Below are positions 57,063 through 64,000 of a stretch of DNA of 64,000 bases, piece by piece; position 1 is the first letter of the stretch, and every line of letters begins with the position of its first letter. The DNA is from Ensifer sp. LC163. Lineage in GTDB: Bacteria; Pseudomonadota; Alphaproteobacteria; Rhizobiales; Rhizobiaceae. Below the pieces are notes generated by a model that did not search any database, was not told the origin of the DNA, and worked only from the letters and a program-made list of their open reading frames with translations. The translations under genes were made by a program, and so were the position numbers. Where the stretch lies: contig NZ_MBSS01000017.1 in assembly GCF_001695855.1 (NCBI RefSeq), positions 23,220 to 87,219 on the forward strand, given 5' to 3'.

Positions 57063-58058
57063 ATGAGGCCGGTGCTGATCAAGGGAGCGGGTGTCGTCGG
57101 CCTTGTCACTGCCTACGAGCTGGCACGACGCGGCATTGAGGTCGACGTTGTCGAACAGGCCCAACACATTGGCGCCGGGGCATCCTGGTTTGCCGGCGGC
57201 ATGCTGGCGCCCTGGTGTGAGCGCGAAAGTGCCGACGAGAAGGTCGAACGCGTCGGTGCGGCAGCCATTGAGTGGTGGAAGGCGGCGCTGCCCGGCAAAG
57301 TCGCGCAAGAGGGCACACTCGTCGTCGCCGCCGCGCGTGACACCCGCGAGCTCGATCGCTTCGCGACACGAACCACCGGACACAGATGGCTTGATGCAGA
57401 AGAGATAGCCGAACTGGAACCGGATCTCGCCGGGCGTTTCGCGCGTGCGCTCTACTTCCCCAGGGAAGCCCATCTCGATCCGAGAGAAGCGCTGTCGTCG
57501 CTCGGTGACACATTGATGGCCATGGGGGTGCGTTTTCACTTCGGCCAGGCGACCGACGCCACCGTCAGCCACCGTTTCGATTGGCGTATCGATTGCAGTG
57601 GCCGTGCCAGGCTCCCGGATGATGCCGCCCTGCGGGGCGTGCGCGGCGAGATGCTCTATCTGCGCACCGGCGACATTCAACTGTCGCGCCCAGTGCGCTT
57701 CCTGCATCCACGACACCCCCTCTACGTCGTTCCACGCCGCCAGGGTCTCTTCATGGTCGGCGCAACAATGATCGAGAGCGAAACGTGCGGCCCTATTGCT
57801 GCACGCTCGCTGATGGAACTCTTGAACGCCGCCTACGCCCTGCACCCAGCCTTCGGCGAGGCGGAGATCACCGAGACCGGGACTGGTGTTCGCCCTGCCT
57901 ATCCCGACAACCTGCCGAGGATCACGCGAAGCGGCTCGACCTTTTGCGTGAACGGTCTGTATCGACATGGGTTCCTGCTCTCGCCAGCCCTTGCGCACGA
58001 CGTTGCCGAATGTCTGCTCAGCCCGAACCACCAATCGGAGTTCCATGATGAAGCTTAA
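57063..58058 (+). CDS. thiO: Glycine oxidase ThiO
   Basis: 331-aa FAD oxidoreductase that produces dehydroglycine (iminoglycine) for thiazole synthesis. N-terminal GxGxxG fold in IKGAGVVGLVTAYELARRG, then GASWFAGGMLAPWCE, typical of ThiO; C-terminal GVRPAYPDNLPRI and NGLYRHGFLLSPALA. ATG 57063 begins directly at the FAD fold. Overlaps thiS by 11 bp. Confidence 0.92.
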   Translation: MRPVLIKGAGVVGLVTAYELARRGIEVDVVEQAQHIGAGASWFAGGMLAPWCERESADEKVERVGAAAIEWWKAALPGKVAQEGTLVVAAARDTRELDRFATRTTGHRWLDAEEIAELEPDLAGRFARALYFPREAHLDPREALSSLGDTLMAMGVRFHFGQATDATVSHRFDWRIDCSGRARLPDDAALRGVRGEMLYLRTGDIQLSRPVRFLHPRHPLYVVPRRQGLFMVGATMIESETCGPIAARSLMELLNAAYALHPAFGEAEITETGTGVRPAYPDNLPRITRSGSTFCVNGLYRHGFLLSPALAHDVAECLLSPNHQSEFHDEA

Positions 58059-58245
58059 CGTCAATGGCGACGAGCACGAGATCGCCTGCTCGACGCTCGC
58101 CGAACTGATGGCGGCACTCGACTATGAGGGAAGCTGGCTGGCGACCGCCGTTAACGGCGAACTCGTTCACGCGGCCGACCGCGATGGCTGGCGCCTGCGC
58201 GACCATGACCGCATCGAAATCCTCTCACCGATGAAAGGTGGCTGA
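58048..58245 (+). CDS. thiS: Sulfur carrier protein ThiS
   Basis: 65-aa ubiquitin-like carrier, starting [12 protein letters not shown] and ending SPMKGG; the terminal Gly-Gly is the thiocarboxylate site. GGAG lies 7 bp before the second of two adjacent ATGs. Donates sulfur to ThiG. Confidence 0.93.
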   Translation: MKLNVNGDEHEIACSTLAELMAALDYEGSWLATAVNGELVHAADRDGWRLRDHDRIEILSPMKGG

Positions 58246-58247
58246 AC

Positions 58248-59021
58248 ATGCTGCAAGTCTACGACACGGAAATCACCTCTCGACTGCTCCTGGGCACAGC
58301 AGGCTATCCATCGCCAGCCGTGCTTTCGGACGCCGTGCGGGCTTCACAGACACAAATCGTCACGGTCTCCTTGAGGAGGGAAACGGCCGGCGGCAAAGCG
58401 GGCGGTGCGTTTTTCGAACTGATCCGTGAGCTCGGGACGAAAATACTGCCGAACACCGCCGGCTGCCACACCGCCAAGGAGGCGGTCCTGACCGCCAAGA
58501 TGGCGCGCGAGGTGTTCAGGACGAACTGGATCAAGCTCGAAGTGATCGGCAATCACGACACGCTGCAGCCGGATGTGTTCGCGCTGGTCGAGGCCGCACG
58601 GATCCTTTCGAACGAGGGCTTCGAGGTTTTTCCCTACACGACCGACGATCTGGTTGTCGCCGAGCGTCTGCTGGAAGCTGGTTGCCGCGTGTTGATGCCC
58701 TGGTGCGCCCCGATCGGCAGTGCCATGGGGCCGCAAAATCTGTCCGCCTTGCGGTCGATGCGCGCGCATTTCCCGGATGTGCCGCTGATTGTCGATGCCG
58801 GTATCGGCCGCCCTTCGCATGCAGCGACCGTGATGGAGCTCGGCTTCGATGCGGTGCTCTTAAATACCGCGGTGGCTGGTGCGGGAGATCCCGCCCTGAT
58901 GGCATCGGGTTTTGCCAGGGCGATCGAGGCCGGTCGCCAGGCTTTTGAAGCCGGTGTGCTCGAACCGCGCGACATGGCCGTCCCCTCCACCCCGGTGATC
59001 GGAAAGGCGGTCTTCTCATGA
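58248..59021 (+). CDS. thiG: Thiazole synthase ThiG
   Basis: 257-aa TIM barrel. Motifs [34 protein letters not shown], the active-site Lys in [11 protein letters not shown], and [20 protein letters not shown] with [12 protein letters not shown]. Assembles the thiazole phosphate ring. Overlaps thiE by 4 bp. Confidence 0.95.
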   Translation: MLQVYDTEITSRLLLGTAGYPSPAVLSDAVRASQTQIVTVSLRRETAGGKAGGAFFELIRELGTKILPNTAGCHTAKEAVLTAKMAREVFRTNWIKLEVIGNHDTLQPDVFALVEAARILSNEGFEVFPYTTDDLVVAERLLEAGCRVLMPWCAPIGSAMGPQNLSALRSMRAHFPDVPLIVDAGIGRPSHAATVMELGFDAVLLNTAVAGAGDPALMASGFARAIEAGRQAFEAGVLEPRDMAVPSTPVIGKAVFS

Positions 59022-59683
59022 GGCTCGATCCCTTCTACCTCATTGTCGACAGCGCTGGGTGGATCGAACGCCTCGTTCCAATCGGGGTCAGGCTTGTCCA
59101 GCTTCGCATCAAGGAGAGACCTGACAGCGAGGTTCGTAGCGACATCCGCATCGCCAGGACCATATGCGACAGACACGGTTGCCAACTTGTCGTCAACGAC
59201 CATTGGCGCCTAGCGATCGACGAGGGCTGCGATTTCGTCCATCTCGGTCAGGAAGATCTGGCGCAAGCCGACGTGGCCGCGATCCGTGGGGCCGGACTGA
59301 AGCTCGGCATCAGCACGCATGACGAGGCCGAACTCGATATCGCGCTCACCGTCAGACCCGACTATGTCGCGCTGGGACCGGTCTATCCGACCGTTCTCAA
59401 AGAGATGAAGTGGAGGCCGCAGGGCCTTGCCCGCCTCGCCACATGGAAAGAGAAAATCGGATCGACCCCGCTGGTTGCGATCGGTGGACTGAACATTGAA
59501 CGCATTGATGGCGTCCTCACCCATGGCGCGGATTGCGCCGCGGTCGTGACCGATATCACACGTAGCCAGGATCCCGAGGGCCGAACAAGACAATGGGTCG
59601 CAGCAACCTCAAGATGGCGCATGGCGCCCTCGACCGACAGGGTCTTAGGAAAGCCAGACCGGCCTTCTCCTTGTCCGAAGTAG
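59018..59683 (+). CDS. thiE: Thiamine-phosphate synthase ThiE
   Basis: 221 aa. Blocks [70 protein letters not shown] and [12 protein letters not shown]. It joins HMP-PP and thiazole phosphate. Without a local thiC, HMP must come from elsewhere in the genome or by salvage. Confidence 0.93.
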   Translation: MRLDPFYLIVDSAGWIERLVPIGVRLVQLRIKERPDSEVRSDIRIARTICDRHGCQLVVNDHWRLAIDEGCDFVHLGQEDLAQADVAAIRGAGLKLGISTHDEAELDIALTVRPDYVALGPVYPTVLKEMKWRPQGLARLATWKEKIGSTPLVAIGGLNIERIDGVLTHGADCAAVVTDITRSQDPEGRTRQWVAATSRWRMAPSTDRVLGKPDRPSPCPK

Positions 59684-60293
59684 GGTGCCCAGGAAGGTCC
59701 TGGGGCCCTGCTCAGGATGTGGTCGACAGGCAGCTCCCCAACGTCGGAAGCGATCTGCGAGGCTAACGCGGTGCTTCCATAATGTTCTCATGCGAGAGAC
59801 GGAGAAGGGCTTGCAAGCGTTTGCGGTAGGGTTGGCCGGCGGCATGGCTACGGCTGGCATCACCTTGCGCCAAATGCCCGACAGGGCAATTTCACCCGTT
59901 AAGACCGCAAGCAACATCGTAAACCCCATGACGACGCGACGTCATATGGCTAGCGCGGCCGCGTCACCATCCGTTCGTGAAATCCTCCCTCATGTCACTG
60001 GAGCGATAAACGCCCGCCTTTTGGCGACAGCCGCACCTGCCCGAGCGCGGATCTTGTCACCATGGTCGGCTTAGGTTGCGTGCCCTGCGGGCTTACCTAT
60101 AGGGGCGCGGCCCCTCTGGCCTCCCCGCCCTCTGTTCCTTGCCATTAATGGCTGAGACATGCCATTAAAGTTTGAGACGCAAAGCAGCCGCAAGGGCCGC
60201 TTTGCGGCGCAAGCAGACATTGCAAGATGCGCAGCAGGCGGCATGCTCCGGTTGCCTCTCCGTCAGGCAGGCCCACACACTTCAGGAGAAATC
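59684..60293. other. Intergenic region without recognisable gene
   Basis: About 610 bp. Open frames exist on both strands but none shows a ribosome site with a recognisable domain. A hydrophobic minus-strand frame near 59760-59930 could be a membrane-protein relic, but I cannot identify it. Confidence 0.45.
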
Positions 60294-60668
60294 ATGTTTG
60301 ACCACGTCAAATTCGGAGTCAGCGACTATGCAGCGAGCAAAACGTTCTTCCTCAAGGCACTCGAACCGCTCGGCGTAGCCGTTGTCGCGGAGGGGCCGCC
60401 GACGTACGGTGTCGAGCTTAGCCCAAAGGGTAAGGCTTCATTGTGCCTTTACCAGACCGAGGAGAAGCCAGCGCATCTTCACTTGGCGTTCACGGCCGAG
60501 AATCGCCAGCAAGTCGAAGCTTTCTATCGCGCGGCTCTGGAGGCGGGTGCTAAAGACAATGGTGCTCCTGGTCTGCGCCCGCACTACCACGCAAACTACT
60601 ATGCAGCTTTCGTCATTGGTCCGGACGGGCACAACATCGAAGTGGTTTGCCACGAATCCGGGGCCTAA
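60294..60668 (+). CDS. VOC (glyoxalase/dioxygenase)-family protein
   Basis: 124-aa single-module VOC protein: MFDHVKFGVSDYAASKTFFL at the start, AHLHLAFTAENRQQVEAFY in the middle, and the end YAAFVIGPDGHNIEVVCH. Metal-ligand positions His4, Glu-type in NIEVV and His in HLHL suggest a metal-dependent lyase or binding protein. A CAGGAGA site precedes the ATG. No pathway context. Confidence 0.9.
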   Translation: MFDHVKFGVSDYAASKTFFLKALEPLGVAVVAEGPPTYGVELSPKGKASLCLYQTEEKPAHLHLAFTAENRQQVEAFYRAALEAGAKDNGAPGLRPHYHANYYAAFVIGPDGHNIEVVCHESGA

Positions 60669-60676
60669 CCGTTCCA

Positions 60677-60844
60677 TCAAGGGGGCGAGCGGTGCCCTGG
60701 GACCCGAAAAGGGAGATATTTCACCAACCTCACAACTCCGACAGCCGCGATGAACATCAGCTGTCCGACTTCCACACCGACCTTGAAGAAAAGCAAGGCG
60801 AACGGGATGTCACTTTCTGGAAGCTCGAGATCCGCCAAAGCACC
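60677..60844 (-). pseudogene. HupE/UreJ-family membrane protein remnant
   Basis: The minus-strand frame reads GALADLELPESDIPFALLFF followed by KVGVEVGQLMFIAAV, the conserved 'LP..DIP.ALL.FNVGVE.GQL.F' region of HupE/UreJ proteins, and ends at TGA 60677. Only the last ~55 codons survive. The 5' portion is replaced by an unrelated sequence and a hairpin at 60874. Confidence 0.65.
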
Positions 60845-60873
60845 AGACCAGACCAAACGCACGTTAAAGGATA

Positions 60874-60908
60874 GTGGCGTGCGGGCAGGAGAATTGCCCG
60901 CACGCCAC
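60874..60908. terminator. Perfect 14-bp hairpin
   Basis: GTGGCGTGCGGGCA, a 7-base loop, then TGCCCGCACGCCAC. No strong T-run on either side, though the minus strand continues TATCCTTT. It lies between two gene relics and could terminate minus-strand transcription. Confidence 0.45.
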
Positions 60909-60914
60909 GTCGCA

Positions 60915-61160
60915 AAGAAGCCAGCTTGGGCGCGGACCTCTACCGGTTCCCTTGCGTGGGGAGGATCGTTGCCCGCTCGAACCGGCCTTCGGCATGGCCG
61001 CCCATTCAGCGAGAAATGCATCGCGGCTGCGGGCGGCCTCCTCCTCATCAAGCTTAAAGACCTTGATCGAGGAGAGCTCCGGCAGCTTTACGACGTCGGA
61101 AATCTTGATGTCGGTGCGGCTCGGACGGCGAAAGGCCACCGTCAACCGCTCGATCTGCGC
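60915..61160 (-). pseudogene. Unidentified coding remnant
   Basis: The minus-strand frame has coding-like codon use and reads IERLTVAFRRPSRTDIKISD, VVKLPELSSIKVFKLDEEEA and RDAFLAEWAAMPKA. No credible start is seen (the frame extends into the promoter of the next operon) and the 3' part runs into the hairpin at 60874. I do not recognise a family. It is probably a fragment rather than an expressed gene. Confidence 0.3.
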
Positions 61161-61165
61161 GCCTG

Positions 61166-61194
61166 TTGACAGGTAAGCTTTTGCCTCATACGCT
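61166..61194 (+). promoter_or_regulatory. Candidate sigma-70 promoter of binding-protein/phosphatase operon
   Basis: TTGACA at 61166-61171, a 17-bp spacer and TACGCT at 61189-61194. The -35 box is perfect and the -10 weak, a pattern common for regulated promoters. Confidence 0.5.
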
Positions 61195-61199
61195 ACACA

Positions 61200-61207
61200 T
61201 GTATACA
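61200..61207. promoter_or_regulatory. Candidate GntR operator TGTATACA
   Basis: Perfect palindrome TGTATACA immediately downstream of the -10 box and 37 bp before the binding-protein ATG. The operon encodes its own GntR-type regulator at 62916, which may act here. Confidence 0.5.
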
Positions 61208-61243
61208 GGTATAACTGACCTATCAATAACAAGGGGAACTCAC

Positions 61244-62287
61244 ATGCTTCGGTCTTATCTCGCAGGCGCGGTTGTCGGCGCTGCCTCCGTTGCGAGCGCA
61301 TCTCTTGCCCATGCCGGGCCGATTTTCGACGAGGTCGTCTCGTCGGGGAAGCTTATTTGCCTAGTGAGCCCCAGCGCGCCGGGCTTCTCGGTACCCGACA
61401 GCGCCGGCGTGTTCCAGGGATTCAACGCCGACTTCTGCCGCATGGCGGCCGCCGCCGTACTTGGCGACGCGGCCAAGGCCGACATTCGTGGTGTCGGCTT
61501 CTCCGACTCTCTCAAAAGCCTCGTGTCGCGTCAGGCGCACATGGCGTCCCGCTCGATCACGGAGACCGGCACTCGGTCCGCGGATCCGGGCCTCGCCTTC
61601 GTTGCGACAACCTTCTACGACGGCCAGGGTTTCATGGTGTCGAAGACGCTCGGCGTGACGTCGGCCAAAGACCTGAAGGGCGCGACGATTTGCGCGGAGG
61701 ATGGCTCGACGACGCTGCTCAACATCGCCGACTGGTTCACAGCTGAGAGCCTCGACTACAAGATTGAAAACATCGCCGACAAGACGGCGCGCCTTCAGGC
61801 CTTTTTTGCCGGAAAATGCGACGCCTATGCTTCGGATATGACGGCGCTTGCCGCCGATCGCCAGCTCGCAAAAAATCCGGCCGACTACGAAATCCTCCCG
61901 GAAATCATCTCCGCCGAACCACTGACCCTGGTGACCCAACCCGACGAAGCACTCGAAAAGGCCGTGCGCTGGGGCTTCGAGGTCATGCTCAATGCCGACG
62001 AGCTCGGCATCAATTCGAGCAACGTGGATGCGACGGTCGCCGCTCTCGACAAGCAGCCAAAGGCCGTCCAGCGCCTCTTCGCCAAGGATGGCACGACCGC
62101 GGACATGGCCGCCAAGCTGAAGCTGCCCGCCGACTGGGCCTATCAGGTGATCAAGCAGGTGGGCTCCTATGGAGAAGTGTTCGATCGCCACCTCGGTCCT
62201 TCGACACCCTTCGGCCTGAAGCGCGAAGGCAGCCAGAACGCGTCCGCCAGGAACGGTGGTCTCATGTACGCCTATCCGATACGGTGA
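61244..62287 (+). CDS. General amino-acid-type ABC binding protein (AapJ/BztA-like)
   Basis: 347-aa family-3 binding protein with signal peptide (MLRSYLAGAVVGAASVASAS, cleaved near AHA). Blocks VVSSGKLICLVSPSAPGFSV, FQGFNADFCRMAAAAVLGDA, SITETGTRSADPGLAF and DLKGATICAEDGSTTLLNIA match AapJ/BztA proteins of the general L-amino-acid transporter. AAGGGGA precedes the ATG. No permease or ATPase is encoded beside it within the window. Its TGA overlaps the GTG of the phosphatase gene. Confidence 0.92.
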   Translation: MLRSYLAGAVVGAASVASASLAHAGPIFDEVVSSGKLICLVSPSAPGFSVPDSAGVFQGFNADFCRMAAAAVLGDAAKADIRGVGFSDSLKSLVSRQAHMASRSITETGTRSADPGLAFVATTFYDGQGFMVSKTLGVTSAKDLKGATICAEDGSTTLLNIADWFTAESLDYKIENIADKTARLQAFFAGKCDAYASDMTALAADRQLAKNPADYEILPEIISAEPLTLVTQPDEALEKAVRWGFEVMLNADELGINSSNVDATVAALDKQPKAVQRLFAKDGTTADMAAKLKLPADWAYQVIKQVGSYGEVFDRHLGPSTPFGLKREGSQNASARNGGLMYAYPIR

Positions 62288-62919
62288 GGCTACGACTTTC
62301 CAGGCAAGGGAAACGGACGGTGGGCGGCAGCGGAACAGACGGCGAGATCGAGGATTTCCTGCCCCTCCGGGCCACCATCGACTGTCCCGGCGGCGGGCGG
62401 GTGCTGACGCTCGGCGCTCCCGGTCTGGCGATCGATCATCGTGGCCAAAGCTGGATCGAACCGCGGGGCATCGACGAAATGCTTGATGCCCTGGCCGGCC
62501 GCGGCGCCTCTCTCTTCCTGCTGCTGATGCGGGATGGAGATTGCCCCGAAGGATATCGACTGATGCTCCGGCAACGGGTCAAACAGGCAGGCATGGCGTT
62601 CGCCGCTCTGCCGATTGACGACTTTTCCACGCCGGGAAGGGCATGGATGAGGGCATGGCGACGCGTGAGCGGACAGGCTTTCGCGCAGTTGGCCGCTGAT
62701 CGCGCGATCGCCCTGTGCTGCAGCTACGGCGCGGGCAGGAGCGGCATGATTGCGGCGTATATTCTGCATCAATTGGGCCTCTCCGTGGAGGGGGCCCTGT
62801 TCAAGGTACGCAGCCAGTTTCCGGAATCGGTCGAAAGTCCCGCTCAGGAAGCCTGGCTGCATACGCAATCCAAGGGCGGCCGCAGCGCTGCCAAGACATC
62901 GGAAGGAGCGAAAGCGTGA
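62284..62919 (+). CDS. Dual-specificity/tyrosine-phosphatase-like protein
   Basis: 211-aa protein starting at a GTG that overlaps the binding-protein stop (GTGA); an internal GTG at 62320 is also possible. The C-terminal half has the cysteine-phosphatase loop ALCCSYGAGRSGMIAAYIL (CX5R followed by Ser), with a preceding LPIDDFSTPG loop where the general-acid Asp is expected. The usual His before the catalytic Cys is replaced by Cys. The N-terminal ~60 residues (RATIDCPGGGRVLTLGAPG) are unusual. Shares the PI.DF..P loop with the phosphatase at 63542. Substrate unknown. Confidence 0.75.
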   Translation: MRLRLSRQGKRTVGGSGTDGEIEDFLPLRATIDCPGGGRVLTLGAPGLAIDHRGQSWIEPRGIDEMLDALAGRGASLFLLLMRDGDCPEGYRLMLRQRVKQAGMAFAALPIDDFSTPGRAWMRAWRRVSGQAFAQLAADRAIALCCSYGAGRSGMIAAYILHQLGLSVEGALFKVRSQFPESVESPAQEAWLHTQSKGGRSAAKTSEGAKA

Positions 62920-63545
62920 GCTTGCCGCAAATGTCGAGATCCGGCCCACCGCGTATGGAGGACATGTTGCAGGAGTTGCGGCTGCGCATCTGCGCCACGT
63001 CTCCCGACACGCCGATGATGCTGCATGAAGGCAAGCTGGCACAGGAATTCGGCGTCAGCCGCACGCCGATCCGCCAAGTCCTGCAACGGCTGTCCTTCGA
63101 GCACCTTCTAGAGACGCGCTCGGGCGTCGGTACGGTGGTCAGCACGCTCGAACAGGCGCAGCGCGACCTTCATTTCTCTATGCTGTCGGACATGCTGCGC
63201 CTTTGCACGCGCTGCTGCGCTCCAGCCTATGCCATGCAATCGCGTATCCAGATCGCCGCGATCGGAGAGCTGTCGGCCCACGCCGGCGATATGTCCGTCG
63301 AGCGCTACTTCGCCCTCCGCGCACAGTTCCTCAATCTCGTCTCGGGCCTGGTGGAAGATCCGATCGCCGCCGAGGCGCATGCGGCGCTGCATTGGCGAGT
63401 AATCCGCTGGCGCATGCAGGCTGCGCGCGACAATGCCGCGGCGGCCTTCGGGGCGCTGCGCGGCACGGTCGCTGCGGTTGCCGAGGCTAAGACGCCGTCC
63501 GCGCTTCTTATCTGCCTTGCAGGCGAGTCCAGGGAAACGACATGA
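62916..63545 (+). CDS. GntR-family regulator with short C-terminal domain
   Basis: 209 aa, GTG start at 62916 inside the preceding stop (GTGA), with GGAAGGAG upstream. Residues ~8-75 are a GntR winged helix (LAQEFGVSRTPIRQVLQRLS; LLETRSGVGTVVSTL). The C-terminal ~125 residues are helical and FCD-like but lack obvious His/Asp ligands, with a CTRCCAPAYAM segment. Sandwiched between two phosphatase genes with 4-bp overlaps, it likely controls the operon through TGTATACA at 61200. Confidence 0.85.
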   Translation: MSLPQMSRSGPPRMEDMLQELRLRICATSPDTPMMLHEGKLAQEFGVSRTPIRQVLQRLSFEHLLETRSGVGTVVSTLEQAQRDLHFSMLSDMLRLCTRCCAPAYAMQSRIQIAAIGELSAHAGDMSVERYFALRAQFLNLVSGLVEDPIAAEAHAALHWRVIRWRMQAARDNAAAAFGALRGTVAAVAEAKTPSALLICLAGESRETT

Positions 63546-64000
63546 TCCGGACCAGCGATCCTTTCCTGCGCGCCGTCCGCCTGCCGGAGGGCGTGGCAGG
63601 CGAACTTTGGCTTGGGCCGATGCCTGGCCGGTTACGCCCGTTTGCAGAAGATCTGGCCGCGCTTGCGGCGCAGGAGATCTCGCGCATCGTCAGCCTCACT
63701 CCGCTTGCGGAAATCGAAGAGAAGGCCCCCGCCTATGCCGCAGCACTCGCCGGGGACACTGGCATTGCCATCAGCTGCTTCCCCATTGCGGATTTCGGCG
63801 TCCCCGAAGACGAAGCTGGGTTCTTCGCCCTTGCCCGCCAGACGGCGGCAGAGCTGCGCGACGGTGGAACGATTTTCGTACACTGCGCGGCCGGCATAGG
63901 CCGCACAGGAACCGTGGCGACATGCATCCTGCTGGTCCTAGGGCTCAACCCTACGGATGCGCTCGAACGGATTGCCGCTGCCGGCTCCGGCCCCGAGACG
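63542..64000 (+). CDS. Dual-specificity/tyrosine phosphatase (3' end outside window)
   Basis: 153 residues are visible; the frame runs off the right edge. ATGA overlap with the regulator at 63542-63545. A signature loop IFVHCAAGIGRTGTVATCIL is a perfect HCX5R(S/T) cysteine-phosphatase motif, and PIADFGVPED holds the expected general-acid Asp. The N-terminus has ELWLGPMPGRL, as in small bacterial DSP proteins. Likely an active phosphatase of a protein or a small phosphorylated metabolite. Confidence 0.85.
   Translation, partial: MIRTSDPFLRAVRLPEGVAGELWLGPMPGRLRPFAEDLAALAAQEISRIVSLTPLAEIEEKAPAYAAALAGDTGIAISCFPIADFGVPEDEAGFFALARQTAAELRDGGTIFVHCAAGIGRTGTVATCILLVLGLNPTDALERIAAAGSGPET

Noticed and set aside
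59685..60074. Plus-strand 129-codon frame after thiE
   Set aside because: No ribosome site, low-complexity shadow-like composition and no recognisable family.

Overview
The window reads like a replicon segment (probably a megaplasmid or chromid) of a fast-growing Rhizobiaceae alphaproteobacterium such as Ensifer/Sinorhizobium, Rhizobium or Agrobacterium. The reasons are high GC, a bioBFDAZ operon with a BioR-type GntR regulator, a plasmid-style thiOSGE operon, many solute-binding-protein ABC systems, and four copies of a ~107-bp double-palindrome repeat that looks like the Rhizobium intergenic mosaic element (RIME1). The genus is an inference; no rRNA or replication gene is present.

Layout. 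1-8.6 kb: a copper/silver detoxification cluster, mostly minus strand, with a DUF411 metallochaperone-like protein, a CueO-type multicopper oxidase, two Met/Cys-rich secreted small proteins, a 39-aa membrane peptide, CusA and CusB efflux proteins and a FixH-like protein. 8.7-9.3 kb: gene relics (LysR tail, merR-type regulator) around a RIME-like repeat. 9.3-12.3 kb: mntR divergent from a two-domain multicopper oxidase and a ZIP transporter, with MntR-like palindromes between them. 12.48-15.24 kb: a non-autonomous Tn3-family element with 38-bp terminal repeats, a 5-bp target duplication and a remnant of the tnpA 3' end. It carries an adenylate cyclase/TPR gene and has split a methyltransferase relic exactly in frame. 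15.6-20.8 kb: pcm, then a sugar ABC system whose two permeases are fused into one protein.

21.2-50.0 kb is a large nitrogen-compound uptake and catabolism island: two family-5 (Dpp-like) ABC operons, a polar amino-acid ABC system, five amidohydrolases (one Tat-exported), an M24 hydrolase, a flavin reductase, a DadA-like oxidase, a CynX-type MFS carrier, an RpiR regulator and two closely related GntR regulators. The combination suggests import and hydrolysis of modified or N-heterocyclic amine/amide compounds; the substrates are unknown.

50.3-56.3 kb: biotin synthesis (bioBFDAZ, overlapping genes) with BioR and its boxes. 56.7-59.7 kb: a TPP riboswitch followed by thiOSGE but without thiC. 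60.3-61.1 kb: a VOC protein and a HupE/UreJ relic. 61.2 kb to the end: an unusual translationally coupled operon of an amino-acid-binding protein, a tyrosine-phosphatase-like protein, a GntR regulator and a second phosphatase running off the window. The Tn3-derived element and the phosphatase operon are the two most unusual items.
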